Origin: Roseospira marina
GTDB lineage: Bacteria; Pseudomonadota; Alphaproteobacteria; Rhodospirillales; Rhodospirillaceae
Direction of reading: 5' to 3'
DNA: 64,000 nt
Assembly (NCBI RefSeq): GCF_014197855.1
Contig: NZ_JACIGJ010000001.1
Coordinates: 372,001-436,000, forward strand
The stretch's first letter is position 1, and each line of letters opens with the position of its first letter. Under the pieces are notes generated by a model. It was not told the DNA's origin, did no database searches, and saw only the letters and a list, made by a program, of their open reading frames with translations. Below, piece after piece: positions 1 to 7,235 of the stretch. The position numbers and the translations under genes are program-made.

Positions 1-622
1 GGATCAGGGTGGGCGCCGGTGAGTCCGCATCGGGGGCTGTGACCGGTGTGGGGGAGGCCGGCGCTTGGGTGGGCGACCGTGCGGGCGTGGCCGATGAGGG
101 CGTGGCCGGGGAGGGACCCTGGCCCGTCGTGCTGGTGGCGGCGGCCGAAGGACGAGTTGGTGGAACCGGCGCGGGCGACGATAGGGCGGATGGCGACGGG
201 GTCGATGGTGCCGAGGCCGGTGCCAGCGTCTCTGCGACCGGGCGCAGGCGCGGGGTCGGTACGACCATCGGTGCGCTCGGATCCAGGCGGGGCGTGGCGG
301 GCAGCCCGCCGGTCGGCGCGCCGGACGGCACCCTAGCCGCACCATCCGGCACGGGTCTCAGGTGAATGGTCCCGCCGTCGGAGGGCGGCCGCGGTGCGCT
401 GTCCAGGCTTCCCAGAATGCCCCCGACCGCTCCGGTCGCGGTGGTTCGGGCTCCGGTGTTCGCCGACAGGTCCCGAAACCCGGTGCCGGGCCCGGCGAGT
501 TCGCTGGCGCTGAGTCCGGCGGCCTGGACCGCCGGAAGCGGCACGGCGAGGGCGACCGCGCCGGCCGTCAATCCGCCGCGTATCCGACGCCAGAAACGTT
601 GATCTTCCATGGGTTCCGTCAT
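1..622 (-). CDS. Exported Pro/Ala/Thr/Ser-rich protein, 5' part only
   Basis: The minus strand is open from an ATG at 622 to the window edge, about 207 codons with no stop, so the gene is cut by the boundary. The N-terminus looks like a Sec signal peptide: a basic stretch (RFWRRIR, residues 9-15), a hydrophobic core (about 16-30) and an AxA-type site ending near residue 34 (AVQA). After that the chain is low complexity, with Pro, Ala, Thr and Ser dominating and many PAP/PTP/PSP patterns, as in cell-envelope linkers. No catalytic domain is visible in this part, so function is unknown. A second ATG at 610 could be the true start. A TATACT-like box lies just upstream at about 631-636. Confidence 0.55.
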   Translation of the reverse strand, partial: MTEPMEDQRFWRRIRGGLTAGAVALAVPLPAVQAAGLSASELAGPGTGFRDLSANTGARTTATGAVGGILGSLDSAPRPPSDGGTIHLRPVPDGAARVPSGAPTGGLPATPRLDPSAPMVVPTPRLRPVAETLAPASAPSTPSPSALSSPAPVPPTRPSAAATSTTGQGPSPATPSSATPARSPTQAPASPTPVTAPDADSPAPTLI

Positions 623-1002
623 GACGCGCGGAGTATAGGCAGGAACGGTCGGCCGGAACCATGGCTTTTCCGCCCCCGATCCGGCAAGGCCCGGCGTCGA
701 GCGGTCAAAAAAATGTGTCGCGGGAGCTCCGAGAACGCAGGGCGGAGTTTGAGGACGAAGCTGGTGGCGCTGCCGAAAACCTCTAGGTGGTGCGCGGTCC
801 GGGCCGGGGTGAGGCGCGTCGAGTGAGAGGGGCGCGAGAACACGGAGTTTAAGAACCATCATGATCTGTGAGGCAGCCGAAAACGGCAACGTCCGCCCGT
901 ACTTTAAGGACGACGACGTGCAGGAAGCCCGTACGCGGTGTGTCTCGGCGGCGGAGGCGTTGCCCATCTGCGACGAAAGCGCGCTCCCGCACATGCTGGC
1001 TG
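623..1002. other. No convincing gene
   Basis: About 380 bases between the edge gene and the IS remnant. Short open frames exist on both strands but none resembles a known family or has a clear ribosome binding site. The stretch from about 861 is open in the frame that later becomes the transposase orfB, but its protein does not look like an IS3 N-terminus. It is probably unrelated sequence joined to the element. Confidence 0.5.
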
Positions 1003-1416
1003 GGCGTGTCGGACGCCCAGCGGCTGAAGGCCCTGGAGGCGGAGAACGCGCAGTTAAAGCGGATCGTCGCCGACCCGCAGCTGGACATCGCGATGCTGAA
1101 GGAAGTGGCGTCAAAAAAATGGTGACGCCCGCCGTTCGACGGGAGGTCGCGGCGCATCTGGTGGCGGATCACCAGATGAGCCAGCGGCGGGCGTGCCGGG
1201 TTCTTGGGGTTGGGCGGTCGAGCGTGCGCTACCGTACGCGACAACCGCCAGATGGGCCGGAGCGGGAGCGTCTGCGGGCTCTGGCCGCAGAACGGCGCCG
1301 GTTCGGCTATCGGCGGCTGACGGTTCTGTTGCGGCGCGAGGGCGTTTGCATCAACCACAAGCGGGTCTACCGGATGTACACGGACGACGGACTGCCGCGG
1401 CGAAGAAGAGGGCGGC
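1003..1416 (+). mobile_element. IS3-family insertion sequence remnant (orfA 3' end and orfB 5' end)
   Basis: From 1003 to 1125 one frame gives the C-terminal heptad coiled coil of an IS3 OrfA (GVSDAQRLKALEAENAQLKR, ending EVASKKW). A second frame from ATG 1119 gives the N-terminus of OrfB, with a helix-turn-helix (SQRRACRVLGVGRSSVRYR) and the conserved RRFGYRRLTVLLRREG block, then stops matching near KRVYRMYTDDGL. The frames overlap at a run of seven A (1113-1119), the usual programmed -1 slip site of the family. OrfA lacks its N-terminal half and OrfB lacks the whole DDE catalytic core, so the element cannot move. Terminal repeats are not visible. Confidence 0.8.
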
Positions 1417-2003
1417 GTGATGGCCACCAAGCCCATCCTGTTCAGTGGGCCGATGGCCCGTGTGTTGCTGGACGGCAGGAAAACGCAGACGCGGCGGGCC
1501 CTGGCGCCGCAGCCGTTTTCGGATGCCTACTATGATGGTGATGTCGAAGCGGTCGTCACTCCCCCAGTCTCGGGTTGCTCCTATGTTGGCAGTCCCACAA
1601 AGGGGGCGTTCGGTTCACTGCCGCTGCTGTTGGCGGGGGCGCGGTGCTGGAAGATGTCCGCCTTCTGCCCTACGCCCCGGCCGACCGGCTGTGGGGGCGC
1701 GAGGTGTTCACGCTGGTCGGGACCGTGGACCCTGGATGGGTTCTGTACCGCGCCTCCGGCTACGAGGCCGAATGCGCGCGCCATGGGTTCGACACGCCAT
1801 ACCCGCCGGAAAGCGCCGTCAAATGGCGCCCATCGATCCACATGCCCCGCTGGGCGTCTCGCATCACCATGCCCGTCTATCGTGTGCGCGGAATCAAGCG
1901 GGTGCGCGCCCCCGCGACTGGCGCCGTCTACGGGACGCCAGGAATGAAATGCAGCTACCTCTTGCGCTGGCTCAAGACCGGGACGACCTCGTGCCCATCT
2001 TGA
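1417..2003 (+). pseudogene. Frameshifted phage-type hypothetical protein
   Basis: The first part (ATG 1417) reads MATKPILFSGPMARVLLDGRKTQTRR..., the signature start of a prophage protein family found next to phage morphogenesis genes. The matching downstream part (APADRLWGREVF ... KWRPSIHMPRWASRIT) lies in another frame that stays open to 2003. The frame must change between about 1600 and 1665, and a G5 run at about 1634-1639 is a likely point. The 3' end of the family also seems to be replaced. The gene starts right where the IS remnant ends, which suggests the insertion or deletion event lies here. Without a fixed frame the product would not be made. Confidence 0.6.
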
Positions 2004-2248
2004 CGGCTTTGGTCCAAGTCCTATCCGCCCTGCTGGCCGGGACGCCGCTACCGGACGCCGCCATGGATGCCTGCCGCACCATGGCCCTCGGGCAGCAGGC
2101 TGCCGAGAACACCCGCCAGCCCCAGGCCCAGCCCATCCAGGCACCGCCCAAGCTGGGGCTTGGCACTGACCGTCAAAGACACGCCCGCAAGCGCCCTAAT
2201 TTGCGGGTCGTGGGCGATCCCCGGCGGGACAAGGAGCCAGGGCGATGA
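1949..2248 (+). CDS. Small hypothetical protein, accessory region
   Basis: A 99-residue protein begins at ATG 1949 behind a GGA-type ribosome binding site and ends with a TGA that overlaps the next start (ATGA at 2245-2248), which supports translation coupling. The first half is a short hydrophobic/amphipathic stretch (LVPILTALVQVLSALLAGTP) and the second half is Gln/Pro-rich then basic (RQRHARKRPNLRVV). No family is recognised. The position behind a phage-type relic suggests prophage ancestry. It overlaps the tail of the preceding pseudogene in another frame. Confidence 0.45.
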   Translation: MQLPLALAQDRDDLVPILTALVQVLSALLAGTPLPDAAMDACRTMALGQQAAENTRQPQAQPIQAPPKLGLGTDRQRHARKRPNLRVVGDPRRDKEPGR

Positions 2249-2535
2249 GGCTTACCCGTTTCCTCCCCATGTACCTTGCCGCCGCCAGCCTCAGCGCCAT
2301 CCGCCGACGCACACCCGGCGCCTGGACCGTGGCTGCTGCAATCTGGCTGCCGCCCATCCTGCTGGCCTACCTTGTCGCATGCGGCGTTCCGGTGGGCGCC
2401 TGGGATGCGGCGAGAGAAGGGCGGCACGGTGCCGCCCTAGCCCTCTTCTGCCTCACGCTGGGACCGCTGCTCGTCCTTCTACTTCTCGGCCGTCTTGCAG
2501 GGGCTCAAGGCCGTGAGCCTCACGGATCGGATTGA
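2245..2535 (+). CDS. Small membrane protein, unknown function
   Basis: A 96-residue protein whose ATG overlaps the upstream stop. Two hydrophobic segments, about residues 27-47 (TVAAAIWLPPILLAYLVA) and 65-84 (ALALFCLTLGPLLVLLLLG), would make a hairpin in the inner membrane. The basic N-terminus (SAIRRRTPG) would stay in the cytoplasm. No family is recognised; a phage holin-like role is possible on shape alone but has no sequence support. The last 83 bases overlap the 3' end of the convergent minus-strand gene, which is unusual if both are expressed. Confidence 0.5.
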   Translation: MRLTRFLPMYLAAASLSAIRRRTPGAWTVAAAIWLPPILLAYLVACGVPVGAWDAAREGRHGAALALFCLTLGPLLVLLLLGRLAGAQGREPHGSD

Positions 2536-3025
2536 GGAACTTCTTCGCAATCCGATAGCGCTCAGGCGCCTCAACGCCGCCGTAAACGAAGGTCGTCTTT
2601 CCTTTCCGGAAAGCGTGAAAGCGGTTGGAATAGCTCCAACCTTCCTCAAGGTCGCGCGACCGCTTCGGGTCGGGTACAAAGAGGATTTCCCCCTCTCCGT
2701 CAGCCTTGGGCGTAATGTCCTTCAACTCTCCCTCCGGCGTCTCCCACACGCTGTGGAAGATCGCCTCAGCGCAGCTACGGCTGACCCAGACGGTCCAGCC
2801 GTAAACGACCCGGCCGCCGAAGCGCCGAACGGCCTCAGCCGTGTTGAGGTGGCAGTTCTCGGCGACCGCCCCCTCAAAAGGCTGCAAGGTCAAATACACC
2901 GCCTTCTCCCGGCTCAGGCTCCGGCAGAACTGCCCGACTTTGCCAGTCGCCTTCTCCGGCGTCGTCGGAATGGAAGCCATCAGGACTTCCATCATCTTTT
3001 CCATATCCATAAGATTGTAGTTCAT
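2453..3025 (-). CDS. Conserved hypothetical protein, CHxN-motif family
   Basis: A 190-residue protein. ATG 3025 is chosen because AAGGA sits about nine bases upstream; an in-frame ATG at 3160 lies inside an inverted repeat and has no such site. The core is NCHLNTAEAVRRFGGRVVYGW ... AEAIFHSVWETPEGELKDITP, a pattern I recall from uncharacterised proteins scattered in phage and mobile DNA. The paired Cys/His near residue 62 and the later FHSVW/ITP block are its invariant features. Function is unknown; a metal site or a thiol hydrolase would fit the Cys-His pair but this is guesswork. The gene is less GC-rich at its start than the neighbours, in keeping with transfer. Confidence 0.6.
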   Translation of the reverse strand: MNYNLMDMEKMMEVLMASIPTTPEKATGKVGQFCRSLSREKAVYLTLQPFEGAVAENCHLNTAEAVRRFGGRVVYGWTVWVSRSCAEAIFHSVWETPEGELKDITPKADGEGEILFVPDPKRSRDLEEGWSYSNRFHAFRKGKTTFVYGGVEAPERYRIAKKFLNPIREAHGLEPLQDGREVEGRAAVPA

Positions 3026-3158
3026 GAAATGATGTCCTTCTTCAAAGTTAAACTTCCGAAGATTGACGGAGGCTTTTTCAACCCCCGCCTTCCTTCGCAA
3101 GCAGTGCTGAGAAGAAGACCCAACCGCCCCGCCGGGGCGCCCCTCCGAGATTGTTCCC

Positions 3159-3178
3159 ATCGGACACGTATGTCCGAT
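3159..3178. promoter_or_regulatory. Perfect inverted repeat, candidate operator
   Basis: ATCGGACACGTATGTCCGAT has two perfect 8-base arms around a 4-base centre. It ends 5 bases before a good -35 box (3184) for the plus strand and lies 134 bases upstream of the minus-strand gene start at 3025, so a dimeric repressor bound here could control both directions. No regulator gene is adjacent. Confidence 0.5.
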
Positions 3179-3183
3179 TTAAC

Positions 3184-3211
3184 TTGACAAGGGGCCTTCG
3201 CCCCCTATCCT
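3184..3211 (+). promoter_or_regulatory. Sigma-70-type promoter for the hairpin RNA
   Basis: TTGACA (3184-3189), 16 bases, TATCCT (3206-3211). The -35 box matches consensus and the -10 box matches at four of six positions. No plus-strand protein gene follows, so the expected product is the structured non-coding transcript ending at the terminator at 3333-3358. Confidence 0.5.
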
Positions 3212-3217
3212 CCCGTA

Positions 3218-3358
3218 AGGGAGGTAAGGGCGTTATGCCCTGAGGACGTTGCCTCCAGGACATCTTTTCAAGTCATCAGGTCTTCACAGACCTGGATCAC
3301 TTTGAGATAAATGACCGCTGCGAAATGCAGCGAAGCCGCCCCGAAGGGGGCGGCTTTT
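3218..3358 (+). ncRNA. Candidate structured small RNA (tandem hairpins)
   Basis: No protein gene occupies this stretch, yet it is packed with short perfect stems. CCTCCC/GGGAGG with a GTAA tetraloop lies at 3209-3224, AGGGC/GCCCT at 3227-3241, CAGGTCT/AGACCTG with a TCAC loop at 3277-3294, CGCTGC/GCAGCG at 3316-3332, and a 10-bp stem with a T run at 3333-3358. A further GGGGC/GCCCC stem lies at 3191-3204, inside the promoter spacer. An alternative fold pairs GGAGGTAA (3220-3227) with TTGCCTCC (3249-3256). With a promoter upstream and a terminator at the end this fits a roughly 140-base transcript. It could instead be a DNA element such as a single-strand origin. No known RNA family was recognised. 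Confidence 0.4.
3333..3358 (+). terminator. Rho-independent terminator
   Basis: AAGCCGCCCC (3333-3342), loop GAAG, GGGGCGGCTT (3347-3356), with the T run reaching 3358. The T tract is on the plus strand, so it ends transcripts coming from the promoter at 3184. Confidence 0.65.
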
Positions 3359-3471
3359 GTGCGTCTGGGGCCTGAGTTTTCGGTTGCCCACCCTGACCAC
3401 CGCCAAGGTCGCCCTGCGCTGACTCGTGAGGGTCGCTTCGGGCTCGTTGGCCGTGGACAGCGTGGACACCC

Positions 3472-6400
3472 CTACCCGTCGTGCGGGAATCCAGGCAAGA
3501 GGAAGGCGCCCGACCGCTCCACCCGGCGGCGGTACAGACGAACCGGAGCCGTCGCCACCGGGCGGCGGGGCTTTAACTCACCCACTAGAATACGCATTGC
3601 CAGCCGGTCCATCTGATCAAGCATCCGTTCCCGCTTATCAGCGGACGCACGATGCGCCGCCAGGGCCAGCGACCACAGGCGGGCGTGCAGGCCGTTCTTA
3701 CGGTCGAAGCTGGGCAGCCGCAGGTGCTTGAAGACGTTGCTGCGCTGAATGCCGATAGTGTGGCTTTCGACATACTCTCGGACGAGGGAACAATTCAGCA
3801 TGCCGCACAGGAAATACGCCGTTTCCCGGTCCCATGCCTCGGCAAAGTAGACCTTGTGGTCTGGGACGTAGGGCTGCGGGCCGCCCCTTAGCGGAACCGC
3901 CGCAGTTTCAGCAACAGCGACTTCAAAGCGTCCCTGTTCCGGCCACATCACCTTGTAGGGGGCGAACGTGTAGGTTCCGGCGTTGTAAACCACGTAGGGC
4001 GGGGCATCGCTGGCACGCTGCCGCAGCTTGTACGTAGACCGCTGACTGAGGGCGGCGGTGTAGGTGCCAAAGTACTTGCGGAGGTTCCTAAGCCCGCCGA
4101 CCAAGGCGGCGGCGGCCTCGTAGTCCTGCCGCTTAATCCCAGTGTTCGGCACCAGAACGAAAACGTCAGGGTCCGCAGGCTCGAAGTGGCAGGCCGAGAA
4201 ATCGGCTGCACCCTTCACCAGCGGGAACAGGCAGTCAGGTTCAATCCAAAACGTGGAGGCAGGTTCAATCTTCCGGCGGTTCGGCCCCTTGCAGGCCTCC
4301 GGCCGGGTCTGCACCTGCACAAGGCCAGTCTTCGGGTTGTGGTCAAGCACCCGGACCATGAACAGGCCGTTGAGGTCCGTCGTGATCCCCTTCCGCCCCT
4401 GGACCCAATCGGAAACGCCACGAATAGCCCGCATTTGGTGAAAGCGGCCCTTTCTGAGAACCGCCCACGGCCCCCGCTTACCGTCAACGGGGCTGGCCTC
4501 CATTTCAGCGACGGCGACACGACCTGCGACCGTAGGCCAAGAGGCCTCAGCCGGAATAGTGGCAGTGTAGCCCTTCGCCTTGGTCCACGTGCGGTAAGGC
4601 ACCGGGTAGACAGGCGCCGCCGTCCCCTTGTGCAGCTTCATCAAGGCCGTCTTGTTGGCGACGTTCGGAAACGGCTTGAGCAGCTTCAAATCATCCACCA
4701 CGACCGGCGCTAGGTAGGTGCTGCCATCCACTTTGAAGCTGCGGAACCCTTGGGATGACGGCGACTGAAAGTGCGTCTGCGTGATCAGGAAGACCAGCGA
4801 ACCGCCGTCCTTCAACCACTTGTCGCCCACGGTGTAGGTGATCATGCCGCTGATATCGAGTTCATTGCCGCCGTGATACGGCGAGTCCGAGAATATCTCG
4901 TATTGCTGACACGTGGGCTTGATGCGCTTCCGGTAAGCCTCCGGCAGGTTCGACCACCGAACCCAGGGCGGATTGCCCACGACCACATCAAACCGACCCG
5001 CCGTAGCCGACCAGAAGAAATTTCGGACGATGCGGAACCAGATGCCGTTCCAGTTTTGCCGGTGGAGGCTCAGAACCCGGTCATACGTGGTCTTCAGCGG
5101 CTCCGCCCACTCCTTCAACTCCGTAGGCGTCAAGATGCCCTTGAGCATGGTTTCAGCGGCCGGGTACTCGTCGTCCGCCTCGACCCGTTCGCCCATCACC
5201 TCGAACACGTCGTCAAGGCGCTGGCGGTCAAAGGCGAGCTTAGCAGGGAGCGTGATCTTCAAATCAGCGTGCGTGCTGCCGATCTCGTACTCAACCACCT
5301 TCACGCCCTTGCCCGGCGCCTGGGCAGGCGAATAGACCGCATCGGCCAGAAGGACCGGAAGCTCCACGGGATGCCCCTTTGCAGCGTGGAGCAGGTCCGC
5401 AACAGCGATCAGGAAATTGACACGGGCCGATTGGACCGCCAGCGGGTTGAGGTCGAACCCCCAAACGCTGCTTGTCAGATGGTCTAGAGTTTCTTCCGCA
5501 GACCAGCCTTCCGCCGCCGCCCGTTCCCGTTTCCGCCGGATGAACTGAAGGAGGAAGGTGCCGGAGCCGCACGTGGGATCGAGAGCCCGGAGCAGCAGCC
5601 AGTCAGCAGCGGATGCCCGCTGGCAAGCAAGGTCCGCCAGCCAATCAGGCGTGTAGAACTCACCCAGGGCCTTCCGCAGGGCTTCCGGCACAAGGGCCTG
5701 ATAAAAGGCCTTCAGAACGTCCTTGGAGCGGGCCTCATCAAGGGCGTCCATGCGGTACAAGGCGACCTGAACAAGAAGGCTGCGGATGCTCTCTGCAATC
5801 TGCTTCCGCCCTTTCGGCGATAGGCTGGCATCGCCGTACCATCCGAAAATCGCTTCCTCTACGAAGCCCCGAATCTGGGCCGCCTGGAAGAACCCGCTTC
5901 GCTCAAGCTCACTGTCGAGCCGCTGGAAAAGCTGGAAATCGTCGGGCAGCTTCAGCAGGGACTCGCAGAAATCCGGGTGGGCTGTCAGTCCAAATTCGCT
6001 GACAATCTCGGCGGCCAAAATTTTGATGATGAAGGCGTTGTAAGTGTGGATCACGAACAGCAGCGCCGGAACTTCATCATCCCCCAGGGCCGCCGCCCGC
6101 AGCGGCACCGCCCGGCGGATTTCGGCCACCTGAGCGGCCGAGAGGTCGGCCACCTGCCCGAAGAGCGTGCGCCATTCTTCAAACAACATCTTGATCTTGT
6201 TGTTCTTGGGATCGAGAAGGTGGGCCTCAAGCTCCCGGACCAAGGCTTGCATCATCCCATCGCCCACGGTCGAACCGTGGCCGAAATCCTCAATGAGATT
6301 GTCGGCGGTCACGGCCCGGCGCTCTGCATCAACGAGCGCCTGAGCAACGAGGTCAACCGCCTTCTCAGAGAACGGGATCAGGGAGCGGTGCTTGATCTTG

Positions 6401-6744
6401 CCGCCCTTGCGAAAGGCAAAGCACACATGGTCGCCGTCAATAGCGATCCCGATATAATCCTCTTCCGGCAACCCCTCGTCGGCCGCCCGCCGGATGATGT
6501 ATTTGTCGAGCCGATCAAAGATGGCCTCTTTGAAGGCGGCGCTCGTCTCGCTGCCGTGAAAGAGCCCCTTGTCCTTGAACTCGATGATGACGTTGTTGCT
6601 GTGGGCGTCGTTCCGCCCCCGCTCCGCCTTCACCGATACATCAAGCTCAGCCCGAAGGTGGCTCACCCAGCTAATGCGGACCTCTTCCTCATTGGCCCAG
6701 CCCGGCGCATCCGCCTTGATCTTATCAAAGAGCCCCTTGTACAT
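3472..6744 (-). CDS. Single-chain restriction-modification enzyme (type IIG-like, Eco57I-type methylase)
   Basis: A 1090-residue protein. The N-terminus has a PD-(D/E)xK-type nuclease pattern, D46 then E55-F-K57 (IIEFKDKG). After a helical linker comes an N6-adenine methyltransferase: GEFYTP (361-366), the S-adenosylmethionine loop DPTCGSGTF (389-397) and the catalytic NPPW (591-594). The remaining 500 residues are presumably target recognition. Cutting and modification in one chain is the type IIG plan, so no separate specificity or helicase subunit is needed and none is seen nearby. Phage defence is the expected role. BREX PglX proteins share the methylase half but are longer and normally sit among brx genes. 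The first ATG is used, behind a GAGGGGG ribosome binding site. Confidence 0.8.
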   Translation of the reverse strand: MYKGLFDKIKADAPGWANEEEVRISWVSHLRAELDVSVKAERGRNDAHSNNVIIEFKDKGLFHGSETSAAFKEAIFDRLDKYIIRRAADEGLPEEDYIGIAIDGDHVCFAFRKGGKIKHRSLIPFSEKAVDLVAQALVDAERRAVTADNLIEDFGHGSTVGDGMMQALVRELEAHLLDPKNNKIKMLFEEWRTLFGQVADLSAAQVAEIRRAVPLRAAALGDDEVPALLFVIHTYNAFIIKILAAEIVSEFGLTAHPDFCESLLKLPDDFQLFQRLDSELERSGFFQAAQIRGFVEEAIFGWYGDASLSPKGRKQIAESIRSLLVQVALYRMDALDEARSKDVLKAFYQALVPEALRKALGEFYTPDWLADLACQRASAADWLLLRALDPTCGSGTFLLQFIRRKRERAAAEGWSAEETLDHLTSSVWGFDLNPLAVQSARVNFLIAVADLLHAAKGHPVELPVLLADAVYSPAQAPGKGVKVVEYEIGSTHADLKITLPAKLAFDRQRLDDVFEVMGERVEADDEYPAAETMLKGILTPTELKEWAEPLKTTYDRVLSLHRQNWNGIWFRIVRNFFWSATAGRFDVVVGNPPWVRWSNLPEAYRKRIKPTCQQYEIFSDSPYHGGNELDISGMITYTVGDKWLKDGGSLVFLITQTHFQSPSSQGFRSFKVDGSTYLAPVVVDDLKLLKPFPNVANKTALMKLHKGTAAPVYPVPYRTWTKAKGYTATIPAEASWPTVAGRVAVAEMEASPVDGKRGPWAVLRKGRFHQMRAIRGVSDWVQGRKGITTDLNGLFMVRVLDHNPKTGLVQVQTRPEACKGPNRRKIEPASTFWIEPDCLFPLVKGAADFSACHFEPADPDVFVLVPNTGIKRQDYEAAAALVGGLRNLRKYFGTYTAALSQRSTYKLRQRASDAPPYVVYNAGTYTFAPYKVMWPEQGRFEVAVAETAAVPLRGGPQPYVPDHKVYFAEAWDRETAYFLCGMLNCSLVREYVESHTIGIQRSNVFKHLRLPSFDRKNGLHARLWSLALAAHRASADKRERMLDQMDRLAMRILVGELKPRRPVATAPVRLYRRRVERSGAFLLPGFPHDG

Positions 6745-6774
6745 GCCGCCCCCTCGGGTTGTCCTGCGGCGGCG

Positions 6775-6803
6775 TTTATAGCCGAGACGGGGTTAGAGGC
6801 CAA
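6775..6803 (-). promoter_or_regulatory. Promoter for the restriction-modification gene
   Basis: On the minus strand: TTGGCC (-35, 6803-6798), 17 bases, TATAAA (-10, 6780-6775), about 30 bases upstream of the ATG at 6744. The -10 box is strong and the -35 box is partial. Confidence 0.45.
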
Positions 6804-6840
6804 TCAAGGACTGCCCAGGGCGACGCCCACCGCCTGACCT

Positions 6841-6868
6841 GTCCCACAGCGGCGTGGGACGGATTTTT
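6841..6868 (+). terminator. Terminator-like hairpin
   Basis: GTCCCAC (6841-6847), six-base loop, GTGGGAC (6854-6860), GGA, then TTTTT. Read on the plus strand this is a good intrinsic terminator, but no plus-strand gene feeds it. It may be a relic of a deleted gene, or it may stop antisense transcription into the tRNA. Confidence 0.4.
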
Positions 6869-7077
6869 AGCCCTCCTTCCTCGTCTTGCGCTCATCTATG
6901 CGGCAAGCGCCCGCCCGAGTCCTCGCAGACCCACCGAACAAGTAGAGGATATTCGGCGCTGACGGCGTTCTGCGGGTTTGCGCCCCGGCGCCGAGAGGCG
7001 CCCAAACCCAACGACTTGCGGAGCCCGAGTCAAAGGCGTGGGACAGATGTGGGACAGAAGATGTGGGGCGGAAAAGG

Positions 7078-7112
7078 AAAAGCCCCCGGAAACGCAAGGT
7101 TTCCAGGGGCTT
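7078..7112 (-). terminator. Terminator of tRNA-Met
   Basis: Immediately 3' of the tRNA on the minus strand, AAGCCCC-T-GGAAAC pairs with GTTTCC-G-GGGGCTT across a five-base loop, followed by T-rich sequence. This is a clear intrinsic terminator for the tRNA transcript. Confidence 0.7.
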
Positions 7113-7114
7113 AA

Positions 7115-7191
7115 TGGTAGCGGAGGAGGGACTTGAACCCCCGACACGCGGATTATGATTCCGCTGCTCTAACCAGCTGAGCTACTCCGCC
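7115..7191 (-). tRNA. tRNA-Met (CAT), elongator type
   Basis: 77 bases with a 7-bp acceptor stem (GGCGGAG/CTCCGCT, one mispair), a D arm, anticodon stem GCGGA/TCCGC around the loop ATCATAA (anticodon CAT), a T arm with GTTCAAG, and an encoded CCA. The sequence resembles the elongator tRNA-Met of alphaproteobacteria; tRNA-Ile2 also has CAT as its gene anticodon and cannot be fully excluded by eye. It has its own promoter and terminator. Its 3' end faces the accessory region. Confidence 0.9.
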
Positions 7192-7206
7192 CCGGAAGGG
7201 ATCGGC

Positions 7207-7235
7207 TTTATACGGGCGCTCCCGTCCCCTGTCAA
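7207..7235 (-). promoter_or_regulatory. Promoter of tRNA-Met
   Basis: Minus strand TTGACA (7235-7230), exactly 17 bases, TATAAA (7212-7207), about 16 bases before the tRNA 5' end. Near-consensus sigma-70 promoter. Confidence 0.75.

Larger units (their letters stand above)
6745..7114. other. Gene-free stretch next to tRNA-Met
   Basis: This 370-base stretch lies where an integrase or attachment site would be expected for a tRNA-borne island, but no integrase is readable on either strand. Contents seen: the promoter at 6775-6803, a hairpin at 6841-6868, a tandem GTGGGACAGA repeat at 7039-7058 and the tRNA terminator at 7078-7112. Short frames here look random. Confidence 0.5.

Noticed and set aside
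3218-3358. Retron or CRISPR-type RNA
   Set aside because: No reverse transcriptase, cas gene or direct repeat array is nearby; the stems are different from each other in sequence.
3472-6744. BREX PglX
   Set aside because: No brx genes adjacent, a shorter chain, and an N-terminal nuclease motif that PglX lacks.
6867-7097. Integrase gene next to tRNA-Met
   Set aside because: Frames on both strands were read; no tyrosine-recombinase residues (R..HxxR..Y) are present.
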